A program made the position numbers and the translations under genes. From assembly GCA_017447745.1 (NCBI GenBank), contig JAFSMW010000105.1, positions 1 through 35,061 of the forward strand: 35,061 bases of DNA, read 5' to 3'. Below, in pieces: positions 7,074-15,245 of the stretch. The notes under the pieces are model-generated. The model searched no databases. It had not been told where the DNA came from and worked only from the letters and a program-made list of their open reading frames with translations. This stretch comes from Thermoguttaceae bacterium (GTDB taxonomy: Bacteria > Planctomycetota > Planctomycetia > Pirellulales > Thermoguttaceae). Position 1 is the stretch's first letter; each line of letters begins with the position of its first letter.

Positions 7074-10000
7074 TTACCCCGCCTGGTTGCGGATAATAAT
7101 ATCGCCGTCTTCTGTAACGTCTTCAAAACGGACGGAAAGCTGGCGCGAGACGCCGGATTCCTGCATGGTGATGCCGTAAATGGTGTCGGCAACCGACATG
7201 GTTCGTTTGGAGTGCGAAATGCAAATAAACTGCGTGATGTTCTCAAAGCGTTTGAGAACCTGACCGAATCGGTCTGTATTGGCTTCGTCCAAGGCGGCGT
7301 CGACTTCGTCGAGAATGCAGAACGGGCTGGGGTTCGTCTCGAACATAGCCAGAAGCAGCGCGACGCACGTCAACGTCTTTTCACCGCCGGAAAGCAGGGA
7401 AATGTGAGTGAGTTCTTTTCCCGGCGGCTGAGCGATAATCTCAATTCCCGCTTCGGAGACGTCTTCGTTTTCGTCGATGATGATTTCCGCCCGACCGCCG
7501 CCGAACAGATCGCTGAACAGCCCGCTGAAATGCGTCCGCACCGCTTCGACGGTTTCCATAAACCGTTTCTGAATGCGGTCTTTATTGGCGCGAATCTGGC
7601 TTTCGAGCATCTGTCTTGCCTTGCAGCAATCTTCGTATTTGCTTAAGTTGACGTCGTACTTTTTCTGCAAGCTTTCCAGTTCGTTAAGAGCCTCCATATT
7701 AATGGCGCCCAGCGAATTGATTTTGTTACGCAGCTGTTTGATTTCCGATTGCGTTTCCGGCGAAACCTCCATAACAGCGCCGTTTTCTTCCCGGTTTTCC
7801 GCGGAAAGCAGGGCGATGTCGATATCGTAGTCGTCTTTGAGCCGTTGCGCCATGTCGGATCGCTGATGTTCCCAGTCCGCCTTTTCCAGTTCAGACGCAT
7901 GCAGCTGCTTTTCGATTTTCTGAAGTTCCTTGTTGACGGTCGCGCGCTTTTGGCTCAATTCCCGACGCTGACCGGCGATTTCCTCGCGTCCTTTTCTTGC
8001 CTGATTGAGTCTGGCTTGCAGTTCCTCTTTTTTCAAATAGAGAGACGCCAGCTGCGACTGCAGATTGAGGAACGACATTGTAACAGTCAGTTCGGCAGCC
8101 TGCTGTTCTTTGAGATGGACGGCGTTCTGGTTGATGTCCTGAACTCGCTCTTCAATTGCCTTGTCGTCCTGAGCGACTGCGTTTTTCAAACCCTCGCAGC
8201 GTTCTTCGCATTGAGCCAGCTGAACCTGAATCTTCGTCGCCTCGCGGCTGAACTGACGTTTGATTTCGTCGATTTTATCGGACTGGTCACGCAGCTGCTG
8301 GGCGGTTGCTTCAAGTTCCGACAGAGCCTGCTGATTCGTTTTCTTTTCTTCGATGGTTTTAGCCAAAGCGACCTCTGTCGTTTGCCGATCCTGCTCGTCT
8401 TGCGTCATGGAATGGACGATTTCCTCTTTGCGGCGCATCGCCTGCAAATAGCGCTCTTCCAACGCTGTGAGCTGATTAACCGCGTCCGAGACCCTGGCTC
8501 GAATCTTGCGAAGCTGTTCTTTATGCGATTCCAGACTCTGATCTCGTTTGGTTGCGGCGTCTTCCAGTTTTTTCGCCTCTTCCAAAAGGATGGAATACTG
8601 ATTGTCGAGTTCTCTGAGTTCCTTCTTCTTTTGTTCCAATTCGCTTCGTCTGGCAATCGACCCGGCTGAATTGTGTCGCTCTCCGCAGGTGAATGAGCCG
8701 TCCGCGCCAAGGCGTTCTCCCGCCAGGGTAACATAATTGAGCGGTTCCGGAACCGTTGTTGACAGGGAGAACGCGTCCTGAGCCGTTTCGACAATCCAGG
8801 TCGTTCCCAGCAAGCGTCGAACCAGCGGATGATACTTTTTATCCGCCTGAACAAACTGATCCGCTCGACCGACAACGCCGGGGCGTCCTTCCAGGTTGAC
8901 GCTGGGAATCGGGTTGGAAAACAGACCGTCCATCCAGATAAATCCAACTCGTCCTTTGAGGTTGACCTCTCCGGAATTGAGCGCGGAAATAAACTTTTGG
9001 GATTTCTTTCCGATAACCAGATATTCCGCCATCGGTCCCAAAGCGATTTCGATCAATCCCGCTGCGTCAACGCCGACTTGCATCATGTCCGCCGCCAAGC
9101 CGATAATTGACCCGTACGGACCTTCCGGATCCTGTTTGGCTCTGGTCAAGGCGTCTTTCAAACCGGGGTTGAGTTCGTCACGCTTGTTTTGAAGCTCTTC
9201 CAGCAACCCGACGCGTTCCAGCAACGCAGTGCGGCGCATTCCCAGTTTGTCGAGAATCGCCTTGCGACGCTGGAACTGTTCCAGAATGTCGTCCAGCTGC
9301 TGCTGAAGTTCCTGAACCCGTTCTTCGCACGTCTCTTTTTCATCATTGAGCTGTTCAGACAGCTCTGCCGCAGCGTCTTTTTCCGCAGAGCTTTTATCCA
9401 GCTCCGCCTGAGCGTCTTCCAACCGCTGTTGGTCGCTGCGTCGATGTTCTGCTTTGGCTTCCAGCTGACGCTCAAGAGAAGAAATTTCGTTTGTCAGCGC
9501 TGCAACCGTTCGCGTTTTTTCGAGCGCAGCGTCACGATTCTTTTCGTTTTGCGCTTCGATTTCGTCCGCCTGCTTTTGCAGCTGAAGCTGTTTCGCCTGA
9601 GCGTCTGCACGCAACGACGATAACTCTTCCTTTTGCTGTAACGCCTGAACGTATTCCTCATACGTTTTGTTACGACGCTGTGACTGTTCCGCCGTTCGAG
9701 CCGTCAGTCGAGCGGTTAAATCCTGGTATCGGCTTTCCTGCTGCTGGATTTCATCCAGACGCCGAATCTGGTTCTCCGCATTGGTTTGACAGGAAGCGAT
9801 TTGCTCTCGGACGTCTGAATAGTTGTTTTCCTGTTCCTGAACCTGGCTGTCGAGTTCCGACAACGTCGATTCAATCCCGGCAATTTCCTTTTCCAGTTCC
9901 GCCAGCTGGGTCTGAAGCTCTTCTTCCTGCTGACGAATGCCGGCAAATCGGGCGTCATGCGCTTCGATTTTTTGGGTCAAATTGTTCCAGTCGACAATTC

Positions 10001-10688
10001 CCGCCTCGGTGCGAAGAGCCTGTAAACGACGTGTGTACTCGCTGTATCGCGCCGCCTTTTCCGCCTGACGTTTGAGACTTTTCAACCGTCCTTCCTGCTC
10101 GGTAACGATGTCTTTAAATCGATCGAGATTATAGGTCGTCCGTTCCAAAGCTTTAAGCGCATCGTGAACCATGGCGTTGTACCGGCTCACGCCCGCCGCC
10201 TCCTCAAAAATGGCGCGACGCTCCTTGGGGCTGGACTGCAGCAGCGCGTCCACTCGCCCCTGTTCGATAATACAGTACGCCTGCGTGCCGATGCCCGTAC
10301 CAGTCAGAACTTCCCGAATGTCTTTTAATCGACAGGTTTGACGGTTGATCAGATACTCCGATTCCCCCGACCGCATCACCCGGCGGGTAATCTGAAGTTC
10401 AGGCGCGTCATAATGGAACCGACCGTCGGAGTTGTCGAACGTGAGCGTAACTTCCGCCGTGTTCATCGGCTTTCGACCCGGCGCGCCGGCAAAGATTACG
10501 TCCGTCATCTCCTTTCCGCGCAAGGACTTGACTTTCTGTTCGCCCAGAACCCATTTAATAGAATCGACTACGTTAGATTTCCCGGAACCGTTCGGACCAA
10601 CGACGATAGTAATGCCGTCCGAAAATTCGAACCGCGTCCTATCGGCGAAACTTTTGAATCCGGTTAGTTCCAGGCTTTTAAAAATCAT
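7074..10688 (-). CDS. smc: chromosome partition protein SMC
   Basis: SMC is the ATPase of the bacterial condensin complex, which works with ScpA and ScpB to compact and segregate the chromosome. From the ATG at 10688 the protein is 1204 residues, a normal length. Walker A GPNGSGKS is at residues 31-38. Two long coiled coils flank a hinge domain in the middle, which contains GLAADMMQVGVDAAG. The signature LSGGEKTL begins near residue 1099 and Walker B CILDEVDAALD follows about 25 residues later. A start 7 codons further upstream is open but would add residues before the conserved MIFKSLELTGFKSF. No scpA or scpB is present in this window. Confidence 0.97.
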   Translation of the reverse strand: MIFKSLELTGFKSFADRTRFEFSDGITIVVGPNGSGKSNVVDSIKWVLGEQKVKSLRGKEMTDVIFAGAPGRKPMNTAEVTLTFDNSDGRFHYDAPELQITRRVMRSGESEYLINRQTCRLKDIREVLTGTGIGTQAYCIIEQGRVDALLQSSPKERRAIFEEAAGVSRYNAMVHDALKALERTTYNLDRFKDIVTEQEGRLKSLKRQAEKAARYSEYTRRLQALRTEAGIVDWNNLTQKIEAHDARFAGIRQQEEELQTQLAELEKEIAGIESTLSELDSQVQEQENNYSDVREQIASCQTNAENQIRRLDEIQQQESRYQDLTARLTARTAEQSQRRNKTYEEYVQALQQKEELSSLRADAQAKQLQLQKQADEIEAQNEKNRDAALEKTRTVAALTNEISSLERQLEAKAEHRRSDQQRLEDAQAELDKSSAEKDAAAELSEQLNDEKETCEERVQELQQQLDDILEQFQRRKAILDKLGMRRTALLERVGLLEELQNKRDELNPGLKDALTRAKQDPEGPYGSIIGLAADMMQVGVDAAGLIEIALGPMAEYLVIGKKSQKFISALNSGEVNLKGRVGFIWMDGLFSNPIPSVNLEGRPGVVGRADQFVQADKKYHPLVRRLLGTTWIVETAQDAFSLSTTVPEPLNYVTLAGERLGADGSFTCGERHNSAGSIARRSELEQKKKELRELDNQYSILLEEAKKLEDAATKRDQSLESHKEQLRKIRARVSDAVNQLTALEERYLQAMRRKEEIVHSMTQDEQDRQTTEVALAKTIEEKKTNQQALSELEATAQQLRDQSDKIDEIKRQFSREATKIQVQLAQCEERCEGLKNAVAQDDKAIEERVQDINQNAVHLKEQQAAELTVTMSFLNLQSQLASLYLKKEELQARLNQARKGREEIAGQRRELSQKRATVNKELQKIEKQLHASELEKADWEHQRSDMAQRLKDDYDIDIALLSAENREENGAVMEVSPETQSEIKQLRNKINSLGAINMEALNELESLQKKYDVNLSKYEDCCKARQMLESQIRANKDRIQKRFMETVEAVRTHFSGLFSDLFGGGRAEIIIDENEDVSEAGIEIIAQPPGKELTHISLLSGGEKTLTCVALLLAMFETNPSPFCILDEVDAALDEANTDRFGQVLKRFENITQFICISHSKRTMSVADTIYGITMQESGVSRQLSVRFEDVTEDGDIIIRNQAG

Positions 10689-11052
10689 GCTGCGGAAAGA
10701 AAACGTCAAACAGGGCGCCGCGACCGGGATAAAAAGAATTCAGCGCTGAGGTTAAATCCCGATTTTTGAAACCCTGTTCAGGGAAAATAATATTATTCTA
10801 TAGATATATACAGAAAAAGAGAGACGCTGTCAAGAGAAATATGTGGAGTGCGACGGCTTGCCGTCGCTTTCATTACAAGTTCCATCGCGAACGACAATAA
10901 CGTTTATTCGTACCAATAAAGTCAGACGAATTAATATATCGATGGAAATAGAAAATAGTTCGCACGTTATAGGCACGAACTACTTTTTGTTTGTTCTCAA
11001 CGTTATTCTTGGAAAAGCGACGGCAAGCCGTCGCACTCCATAACTAATTCGC
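10689..11052. other. gene-free interval filled by R1 copy A
   Basis: The space between the smc start and the yidD end holds A+T-rich sequence at 10750-10840 and the complete R1 element at 10845-11039. The 66-residue open frame across the element is not supported as a gene. Confidence 0.7.
10845..11039 (+). repeat. R1 element, copy A (195 bp)
   Basis: This is a MITE-like element. Its left end, from GGAGTGCGACGG, contains the hairpin GCGACGGCTTGCCGTCGC (10850-10867), followed by TTTCATTACAAG. Its right end contains the mirrored hairpin GCGACGGCAAGCCGTCGC (11017-11034) and ends CACTCC. The outer 26 bases at each end form an inverted repeat. Inside lies a weaker second inverted repeat with TTCGT(A/G)CC words. 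Three further copies of almost the same length are at 23834, 25536 and 33669. No open frame is shared by the copies. Confidence 0.88.
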
Positions 11053-11262
11053 TCACGGCGGGTCGTAGCCACCGGGGTTCCACGGGTTGCAGCGAAGGAT
11101 TCGCCAGATTCCTTTAAGCGTTCCTTTAAGCGGTCCGTACTTCTGAACCGCTTCGATAAAGTACTGGCTGCACGACGGTTCGAACCGGCACATCTTCGGC
11201 AGACAGGGGCTTATCCACCGCTGATAGAAACGAACGCAAGCAATGAGAAATTTTGAAATCAT
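11053..11262 (-). CDS. yidD: membrane protein insertion efficiency factor YidD
   Basis: The 69-residue protein matches the YidD family: an amphipathic start ([19 protein letters not shown]), the [14 protein letters not shown] segment with the conserved cysteines, and the end [11 protein letters not shown]. YidD lies at the inner membrane and assists YidC-dependent insertion of membrane proteins. Its ATG overlaps the rnpA stop by 4 bases (ATGA), which implies translational coupling. The usual following yidC gene is absent; instead an R1 element lies directly downstream. Confidence 0.93.
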   Translation of the reverse strand: MISKFLIACVRFYQRWISPCLPKMCRFEPSCSQYFIEAVQKYGPLKGTLKGIWRILRCNPWNPGGYDPP

Positions 11263-11765
11263 GACGGCGCTCCCTCCGACGGCTGGGGGTCTTCTGGCGT
11301 TGGAACAGACGGCGCGTTGAGCTGCGGCAAATCTTTTTTCATTCTAAGCTGAAACAACTTTTCCGACGCCCGCTTTACACAGTATTTCAGCGACTTGCAG
11401 ATTTCCTTGAAGTTCGGCTCGACGTCGATTTTTTTCGGGATGACGATAAAGTCGATTCCCGCCGCGATTTCCGGGGTAATATCCGTTCGATTCTCGTTTT
11501 GAGCGGTTTTCAAAACGACGTCGGCGAACTCGCTCTGCTGGAGTCGAAACGCCTCACGAATGATTCGCTTCCATCGGTTGCGGGCGTGCGCTTTCCCGAC
11601 TTTCTTCGATACGCTCAAGCCCAGACGCGGGTATCCCAAATCGTTCCTAGCTGCATACACAAGCAAGACGCCGTTGTTATACGCCGTCTTGACGCTGTAT
11701 ATTCGCGTAAAATCCAGCTGACGCCGGACGTGCTGCGATTTCGGAAAGGAATAATTGGGATCCAT
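11259..11765 (-). CDS. rnpA: ribonuclease P protein component
   Basis: RnpA is the protein subunit of RNase P, which trims tRNA 5' ends. At 168 residues it is longer than usual (about 115-130). The family signature is clear: [10 protein letters not shown] near the start, then [20 protein letters not shown] with the RNR motif, then IIREAFR. The extra length is a Pro/Ser/Glu-rich C-terminal tail (after about residue 140) that overlaps the yidD start. The usual upstream rpmH is missing; a tract of 7-bp repeats occupies that space, so the classical rpmH-rnpA operon appears broken here. Confidence 0.93.
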   Translation of the reverse strand: MDPNYSFPKSQHVRRQLDFTRIYSVKTAYNNGVLLVYAARNDLGYPRLGLSVSKKVGKAHARNRWKRIIREAFRLQQSEFADVVLKTAQNENRTDITPEIAAGIDFIVIPKKIDVEPNFKEICKSLKYCVKRASEKLFQLRMKKDLPQLNAPSVPTPEDPQPSEGAPS

Positions 11766-11770
11766 GTTGA

Positions 11771-11975
11771 TTAAGTTGCGAGTTGCGAGTTAGTTGAGGC
11801 AGTAGGCAGTAGGCAGTAGGCAATAGTGTTTAGCCTCCGGCGAATTTTAATCCTACTGTCTTCTGCCTGCAGTCTCCGTGGGTTAAAAATCACGGCTATT
11901 AATGTTGAATTGCTACGCGGTTCTGGCGGAAACGCTTCGCGTCTATTCCCTACTGCCTACTGCCTATTGCCTACT
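11771..11975. repeat. 7-bp repeats and R2 repeat between rnpA and dnaJ
   Basis: Tandem heptads such as GGCAGTA/GGCAATA (11795-11825) and CTACTGC/CTATTGC words (11945-11975) bracket one R2 copy at 11876-11949. A few TTGCGAG heptads lie at 11774-11790. No gene is seen. Confidence 0.75.
11876..11949 (+). repeat. R2 dispersed repeat, copy 1
   Basis: It opens with CCGTGGGTTAAAAATCACGG (a decayed palindrome), continues with CTATTAATGTTGAATTGC, then CGGTTCTGGCGGAAACGC and TTCGCGTCT. The intact version is at 14709-14782 in reverse orientation. Confidence 0.75.
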
Positions 11976-11977
11976 CG

Positions 11978-12931
11978 TCACCAGCGCATATTTGATCTGG
12001 GGTTGGTTCGATAGCCGGATTCCGCTTTTTCCGCCAGGTCTGCCAGTTCGTCTGTAACAATATCCGGCAGAATGATTCGGGGTTCAACAAACAGGTCGCC
12101 TGCCGCAGAGCCGCGCGCTGACGGAACGCCCATACCCTTCATTCGCAGTCGCTTGCCGCTGGACGTTCCCGGGGGGATCGTCAACGCGACGGTTCCCTTT
12201 GGCGTGGGGACGTCAACTTTCGCGCCGTTGATCGCTTCGCCGAGCGTAATGGGGAGGCTGATAAGCAGGTCGTTGCCCTGTCGGGTGAAATAGGGGTGCG
12301 GAAGGACGTGAACGGTAATAATCAAGTCGCCGGGCGTCCCGCCCATCATGGACGGTTCTCCCAACCCACGCAATCGAATTTTCTTTCCATCTGCAATGCC
12401 CGTTGGAATGGTAATTTCCAACGTCTTGGTCTGTCCAGTGGACATGCCGTACGTTACCGTCTGTTTTCCGCCGTTGATCGCCAACTCAAACGGAATGGTA
12501 ATATCTGTGCTGACGTCTTGACCGCCAGCGTTGGCTTGTTGTCTGCCGCGACCGCCAAATATCGAGCTAAAGTCGAACCCGCCAGAACGACGACCGCGTC
12601 CGCCAAATCCGCCGGAGGCGTATCGACCTAAAATGTCGTTGAGGTCGAATTCCTGACCGTTCATATTGAACGTTCCGTCGCCAAATCCGCCGCCGGGCAT
12701 GCCCTGGAACTGGTCGTAGTTCGCGCCGAACTGGTCGTACTTTTTACGCTTTTCTTTGTTGTTTAGCGTGTCGTACGCTTCCTGAACTTCGCTGAACTTT
12801 TTCGACGCGTCCTTGTCGTCCGGGTGCAAGTCCGGGTGGTACTTACGCGCCAGTTCGCGGTACGCCTTTTGAATATCTTTCTCCGACGCGTCCTTTGGAA
12901 CGCCGAGAACTTCGTAATAATTTCTTGCCAT
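11978..12931 (-). CDS. DnaJ-family co-chaperone, CbpA type (no zinc finger)
   Basis: The 317-residue protein has an N-terminal J domain (MARNYYEVLGVPKDAS; HPD motif in KYHPDLHPDD near residue 31), which stimulates the ATPase of DnaK. A Gly/Phe-rich linker (residues about 75-135) follows, then two substrate-binding beta domains with DGKKIRLRGLGEPS and the second-repeat motif GTSSGKRLRMKGMG. The CxxCxGxG zinc finger of full DnaJ is absent, so this is the CbpA/DjlA-like class II type. A GAGGC ribosome-binding site precedes the start. The stop codon lies at the border of a heptad-repeat tract. Confidence 0.9.
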   Translation of the reverse strand: MARNYYEVLGVPKDASEKDIQKAYRELARKYHPDLHPDDKDASKKFSEVQEAYDTLNNKEKRKKYDQFGANYDQFQGMPGGGFGDGTFNMNGQEFDLNDILGRYASGGFGGRGRRSGGFDFSSIFGGRGRQQANAGGQDVSTDITIPFELAINGGKQTVTYGMSTGQTKTLEITIPTGIADGKKIRLRGLGEPSMMGGTPGDLIITVHVLPHPYFTRQGNDLLISLPITLGEAINGAKVDVPTPKGTVALTIPPGTSSGKRLRMKGMGVPSARGSAAGDLFVEPRIILPDIVTDELADLAEKAESGYRTNPRSNMRW

Positions 12932-12975
12932 ATTTGCCTCTTATATAAAATGTCGAGTTGAGTCTCTGTTGTTTG

Positions 12976-13010
12976 TGAGTTAGGAGTGAGGAGTTAGGAG
13001 TGAGGAGTTC
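12976..13010. repeat. 7-bp repeat tract between zwf and dnaJ
   Basis: GTGAGTT, AGGAGTG and AGGAGTT words repeat in tandem (GAGTTAGGAGTGAGGAG twice). Confidence 0.75.
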
Positions 13011-13050
13011 GCAAAGCGATTAACTACGTGAATCTCTTCGTCTGGCTTTT

Positions 13051-13126
13051 AGGTTCGCCTGTCGGCGAACTGCGTAATTCCGTTCGCTGGCGCGAACTCC
13101 ATTACCGCCTTCCATCCATTTCCTAT
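13051..13126 (-). repeat. R3 dispersed repeat, copy 1
   Basis: Read on the minus strand it has GGAAATGGATGGAAGGCGG, TAATGGAG and then GGAATTACGCAGTTCGCCG and AGGCGAACC. It matches 14813-14889 on the plus strand nearly throughout, differing mainly in the central segment. Confidence 0.75.
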
Positions 13127-13136
13127 TCCCTACGTC

Positions 13137-14600
13137 CTATTCCCTAAAAACCGGGCAAACGTCAAACCATTGCCGGTCGTCCTGCTGTTCCATCCAGTCG
13201 AACGCCTGTTCCGGTCCCCACATTCCGGACTCGTAGAACGACAGCGGCGGAACGCCGGAGTCCCACGCCTGCTGAATCGGGTCGATTACAGACCAGGCAA
13301 GCTCCACTTCGTCCGCCCGGGCGAACAGACTCGCGTCGCCCTGAATGACGTCCAGCAGCAAACGCTGATATGAATCCGGGATGGTCGCAGAAAGCCCGGA
13401 CTGGAAATTGAAGTCCAGACTGGTTTGACGCATTGCCATGCCGGCGTCAGGCGTTTTAGTCTGAAAATACAGTTTAATCCCTTCCGCCGGTTGAATTTGT
13501 AATACGAGTTTATTCGATTCCGGGTTCACATTTTTTTGTGAGTCAAATATAAAATGCGGCGGCTTTTTGAACTGAATCACAATCTGCGTCGTTCGGCACG
13601 ACATCGCCTTTCCGGACCGCAGATAAAACGGGACGCCCTGCCACCGCCAGTTCTCCAGATAAAATTTGACAATTCCAAACGTGGCGGTTTGCGAACGGGA
13701 ATCGACGTCCGGCTCGTCCCGATACGTTCTGTACTGACTTCGCAGCGAGTCCGTCGCCGCTGACTCCATCGTCATGGGTCGAATCGCCCGAAGAACTTTG
13801 ACTTTTTCGTCTCGAACCGTATCGGGATCAAAGCGCGACGGGGCTTCCATAGCCGTCAAAATGAGCAGCTGAAGAAGATGGTTCTGGAACATGTCTCGCA
13901 GAACACCGGATTTTTCGTAGTACCCGGCGCGGCGCCCGATAATCGTCTCTTCCGCCGCGGTAATCTGGACGTGGTCGATATAATTCCGGTTCCAGATCGG
14001 CTCAAAAATCGTGTTGGCAAACCGCAGCACCATGATGTTGGCAACGGTTTCTTTGCCGAGGTAATGGTCAATTCGGTAAATTTGGGTTTCGTCAAACCAC
14101 TGATGAATAAACGCGTTGAGCGCAATCGCCGACGCTCTGTCCGTTCCAAACGGCTTTTCCAAGACAATTCGCCGCCAAGACGCAGCGTCCGACTGTTTTG
14201 CCATGCCAGCGCGCCCCAACTGTTCGACAATGGTTTGATACGTCTGCGGAGCCATCGCCAAATAGAACATTCGTCCTGTTGGAGCGCCGCCTTCCAGCTG
14301 ACCCAGAAACGCGTCCAGCCGGGTAAACGTCTCCGACAGGTTGACGTCGCCGGGGAAATACTCGACCAGCTGAGAAAACTGCGACCATTTCGACTCGTCA
14401 AACTCGGATTCCGAGAATTGCGCGGTCATACCCTGCAGCTTGTCCCGCCACGCCTGAGACGTCATCTCTGAACGGGAAACGCCGACAATGCGCGTTCCGT
14501 CCGGCAGACGCCCTTTGCAGTACAGATTAAACAGAGCCGGAATGAGTTTTCGACTCGTTAAATCCCCGCTGGCTCCGAAAATGACAATTGTTTGACCCAT
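13137..14600 (-). CDS. zwf: glucose-6-phosphate 1-dehydrogenase
   Basis: The enzyme oxidises glucose 6-phosphate to 6-phosphogluconolactone with NADP, opening the oxidative pentose phosphate pathway. From the ATG at 14600 the protein is 487 residues, the usual size. The nucleotide-binding loop is GASGDLTSRKL (residues 9-19) and the active-site signature RIDHYLGKE is near residue 177. A start 10 codons upstream is possible but would precede the conserved MGQTIVIFG. No ribosome-binding site is evident. The stop codon is formed by 7-bp repeat sequence (TAGGGAATAGGA on the minus strand). No gnd or pgl lies next to it. Confidence 0.95.
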   Translation of the reverse strand: MGQTIVIFGASGDLTSRKLIPALFNLYCKGRLPDGTRIVGVSRSEMTSQAWRDKLQGMTAQFSESEFDESKWSQFSQLVEYFPGDVNLSETFTRLDAFLGQLEGGAPTGRMFYLAMAPQTYQTIVEQLGRAGMAKQSDAASWRRIVLEKPFGTDRASAIALNAFIHQWFDETQIYRIDHYLGKETVANIMVLRFANTIFEPIWNRNYIDHVQITAAEETIIGRRAGYYEKSGVLRDMFQNHLLQLLILTAMEAPSRFDPDTVRDEKVKVLRAIRPMTMESAATDSLRSQYRTYRDEPDVDSRSQTATFGIVKFYLENWRWQGVPFYLRSGKAMSCRTTQIVIQFKKPPHFIFDSQKNVNPESNKLVLQIQPAEGIKLYFQTKTPDAGMAMRQTSLDFNFQSGLSATIPDSYQRLLLDVIQGDASLFARADEVELAWSVIDPIQQAWDSGVPPLSFYESGMWGPEQAFDWMEQQDDRQWFDVCPVFRE

Positions 14601-14661
14601 GATAATTACGTGGTAAATGGTTGACGACAAACTGACGGTTTCTCGCTTTTTGCCTATATAT

Positions 14662-14689
14662 AGTATACTTCTCTTTTAAGATTTTACAA
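14662..14689 (-). promoter_or_regulatory. probable zwf promoter
   Basis: On the minus strand a -35 box TTGTAA (14684-14689) and a -10 box TATACT (14662-14667) are 16 bases apart, with the zwf ATG about 60 bases downstream. Confidence 0.5.
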
Positions 14690-14708
14690 TACGGGTCGAG
14701 GGAATTAG

Positions 14709-14782
14709 AAAACAGACGCGAAGCGTTCCGCTAGAACCGCTTTAGCGGTTCAATATTAATAGCCGTGGGTTTTAACCCACGG
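14709..14782 (-). repeat. R2 dispersed repeat, copy 2 (most complete)
   Basis: On the minus strand it opens with the perfect palindrome CCGTGGGTTAAAACCCACGG, then CTATTAATATTGAACCGC and the hairpin AACCGCTAAAGCGGTT, then TCTAGCGGAACGCTTCGC and GTCTGTTTT. Thus each unit carries at least two hairpins. Confidence 0.85.
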
Positions 14783-14812
14783 AGGCAAGAGACAGTAGGC
14801 AATAGTGGGGAG

Positions 14813-14889
14813 GAAATGAATGGAAGGCGGTAATGAAGCGACCAACGGGAGCGGAATTACGCAGTTCGCCGTCAGGCGAACCGAAACGC
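14813..14889 (+). repeat. R3 dispersed repeat, copy 2
   Basis: It has GGAAGGCGGTAATGAAGCG, ACCAACGGGAGCGGAATTAC and GCAGTTCGCCGTCAGGCGAA. The centre shares GCGACCAACGGGAGCG with R4 (in inverse orientation), so the families are modular. Confidence 0.75.
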
Positions 14890-14922
14890 TGGAATTACCC
14901 AATACCATTGATTTTACCAATC

Positions 14923-14970
14923 AATGAAAGGCGGTAACGGAGCGAGCGAAGCGAACGAAGTTACGCTTCA
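14923..14970 (+). repeat. R3 dispersed repeat, copy 3
   Basis: It reads GAAAGGCGGTAACGGAGCGA then GCGAAGCGAACGAAGTTACG and CTTCA. It is almost the same as the copy at 31256-31304. Confidence 0.75.
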
Positions 14971-15022
14971 GACAGAACCGCGTAGCGGTTCACTGTTTTT
15001 AGCCGTGGGTTTTAACCCACGG
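14970..15022 (-). repeat. R2 dispersed repeat, copy 3
   Basis: The hairpin GAACCGCGTAGCGGTTC and the palindrome CCGTGGGTTTTAACCCACGG are separated by a spacer unlike that of copy 2. It is joined directly to R3 copy 3. Confidence 0.75.
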
Positions 15023-15061
15023 AAAGACGATTGAAACATTTCTCTCTAATCGAGTCAACAT

Positions 15062-15106
15062 CTTTTCAATTTCCCCCGCGCCTTAAGCGCGGGAGGAATT
15101 GAAAAG
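15062..15106. repeat. 45-bp near-perfect palindrome
   Basis: CTTTTCAATTTCCCCCGCGC is followed by CTTAA and then by GCGCGGGAGGAATTGAAAAG. The arms pair over about 20 bases with one or two mismatches. There is no T-tract on either side, so it is not an ordinary terminator. Confidence 0.7.
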
Positions 15107-15143
15107 AGTATTTGTCGATGATTTTATTCTGTGGCTCGGTTGT

Positions 15144-15200
15144 CCGTGGGTTAAAACCCACGGCTAGACATATTCAACCGCTAAAGCGGTTGAGCGTCCG
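15144..15200 (+). repeat. R2 dispersed repeat, copy 4
   Basis: It starts with the palindrome CCGTGGGTTAAAACCCACGG, then CTAGACATATTC, then the hairpin AACCGCTAAAGCGGTT. The spacer is shorter than in copy 2. Confidence 0.8.
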
Positions 15201-15245
15201 GTACGCTTGCGAACTCCTCACTCCTCATTCCTAACTCCTCATTAA

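Larger units (their letters stand above)
14601..15245. other. gene-free interval packed with repeats
   Basis: This 645-bp space between the tolC-like gene and zwf contains the zwf promoter, three R2 copies, two R3 copies and a large palindrome at 15062-15106. A 7-bp repeat tract at 15210-15238 closes it. I see no gene. Confidence 0.75.

Noticed and set aside
7749-8669. 306-residue frame opposite smc
   Set aside because: It is antisense to the coiled coil of smc; its Phe/Leu-rich make-up is the mirror of Glu/Lys/Gln codons.
10845-11039. R1 arms as ordinary rho-independent terminators
   Set aside because: Copies lie upstream of genes as often as downstream, the pair of hairpins is always about 195 bp apart with an inner inverted repeat, and T-tracts are short.
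11774-11825. Heptad tracts as a CRISPR array
   Set aside because: The units are 7 bp in tandem with no unique spacers and no cas genes are near.
11826-12014. Small open frame between rnpA and dnaJ as a possible rpmH
   Set aside because: It lacks the Lys/Arg-rich 44-residue L34 sequence and is made of R2 and heptad repeats.
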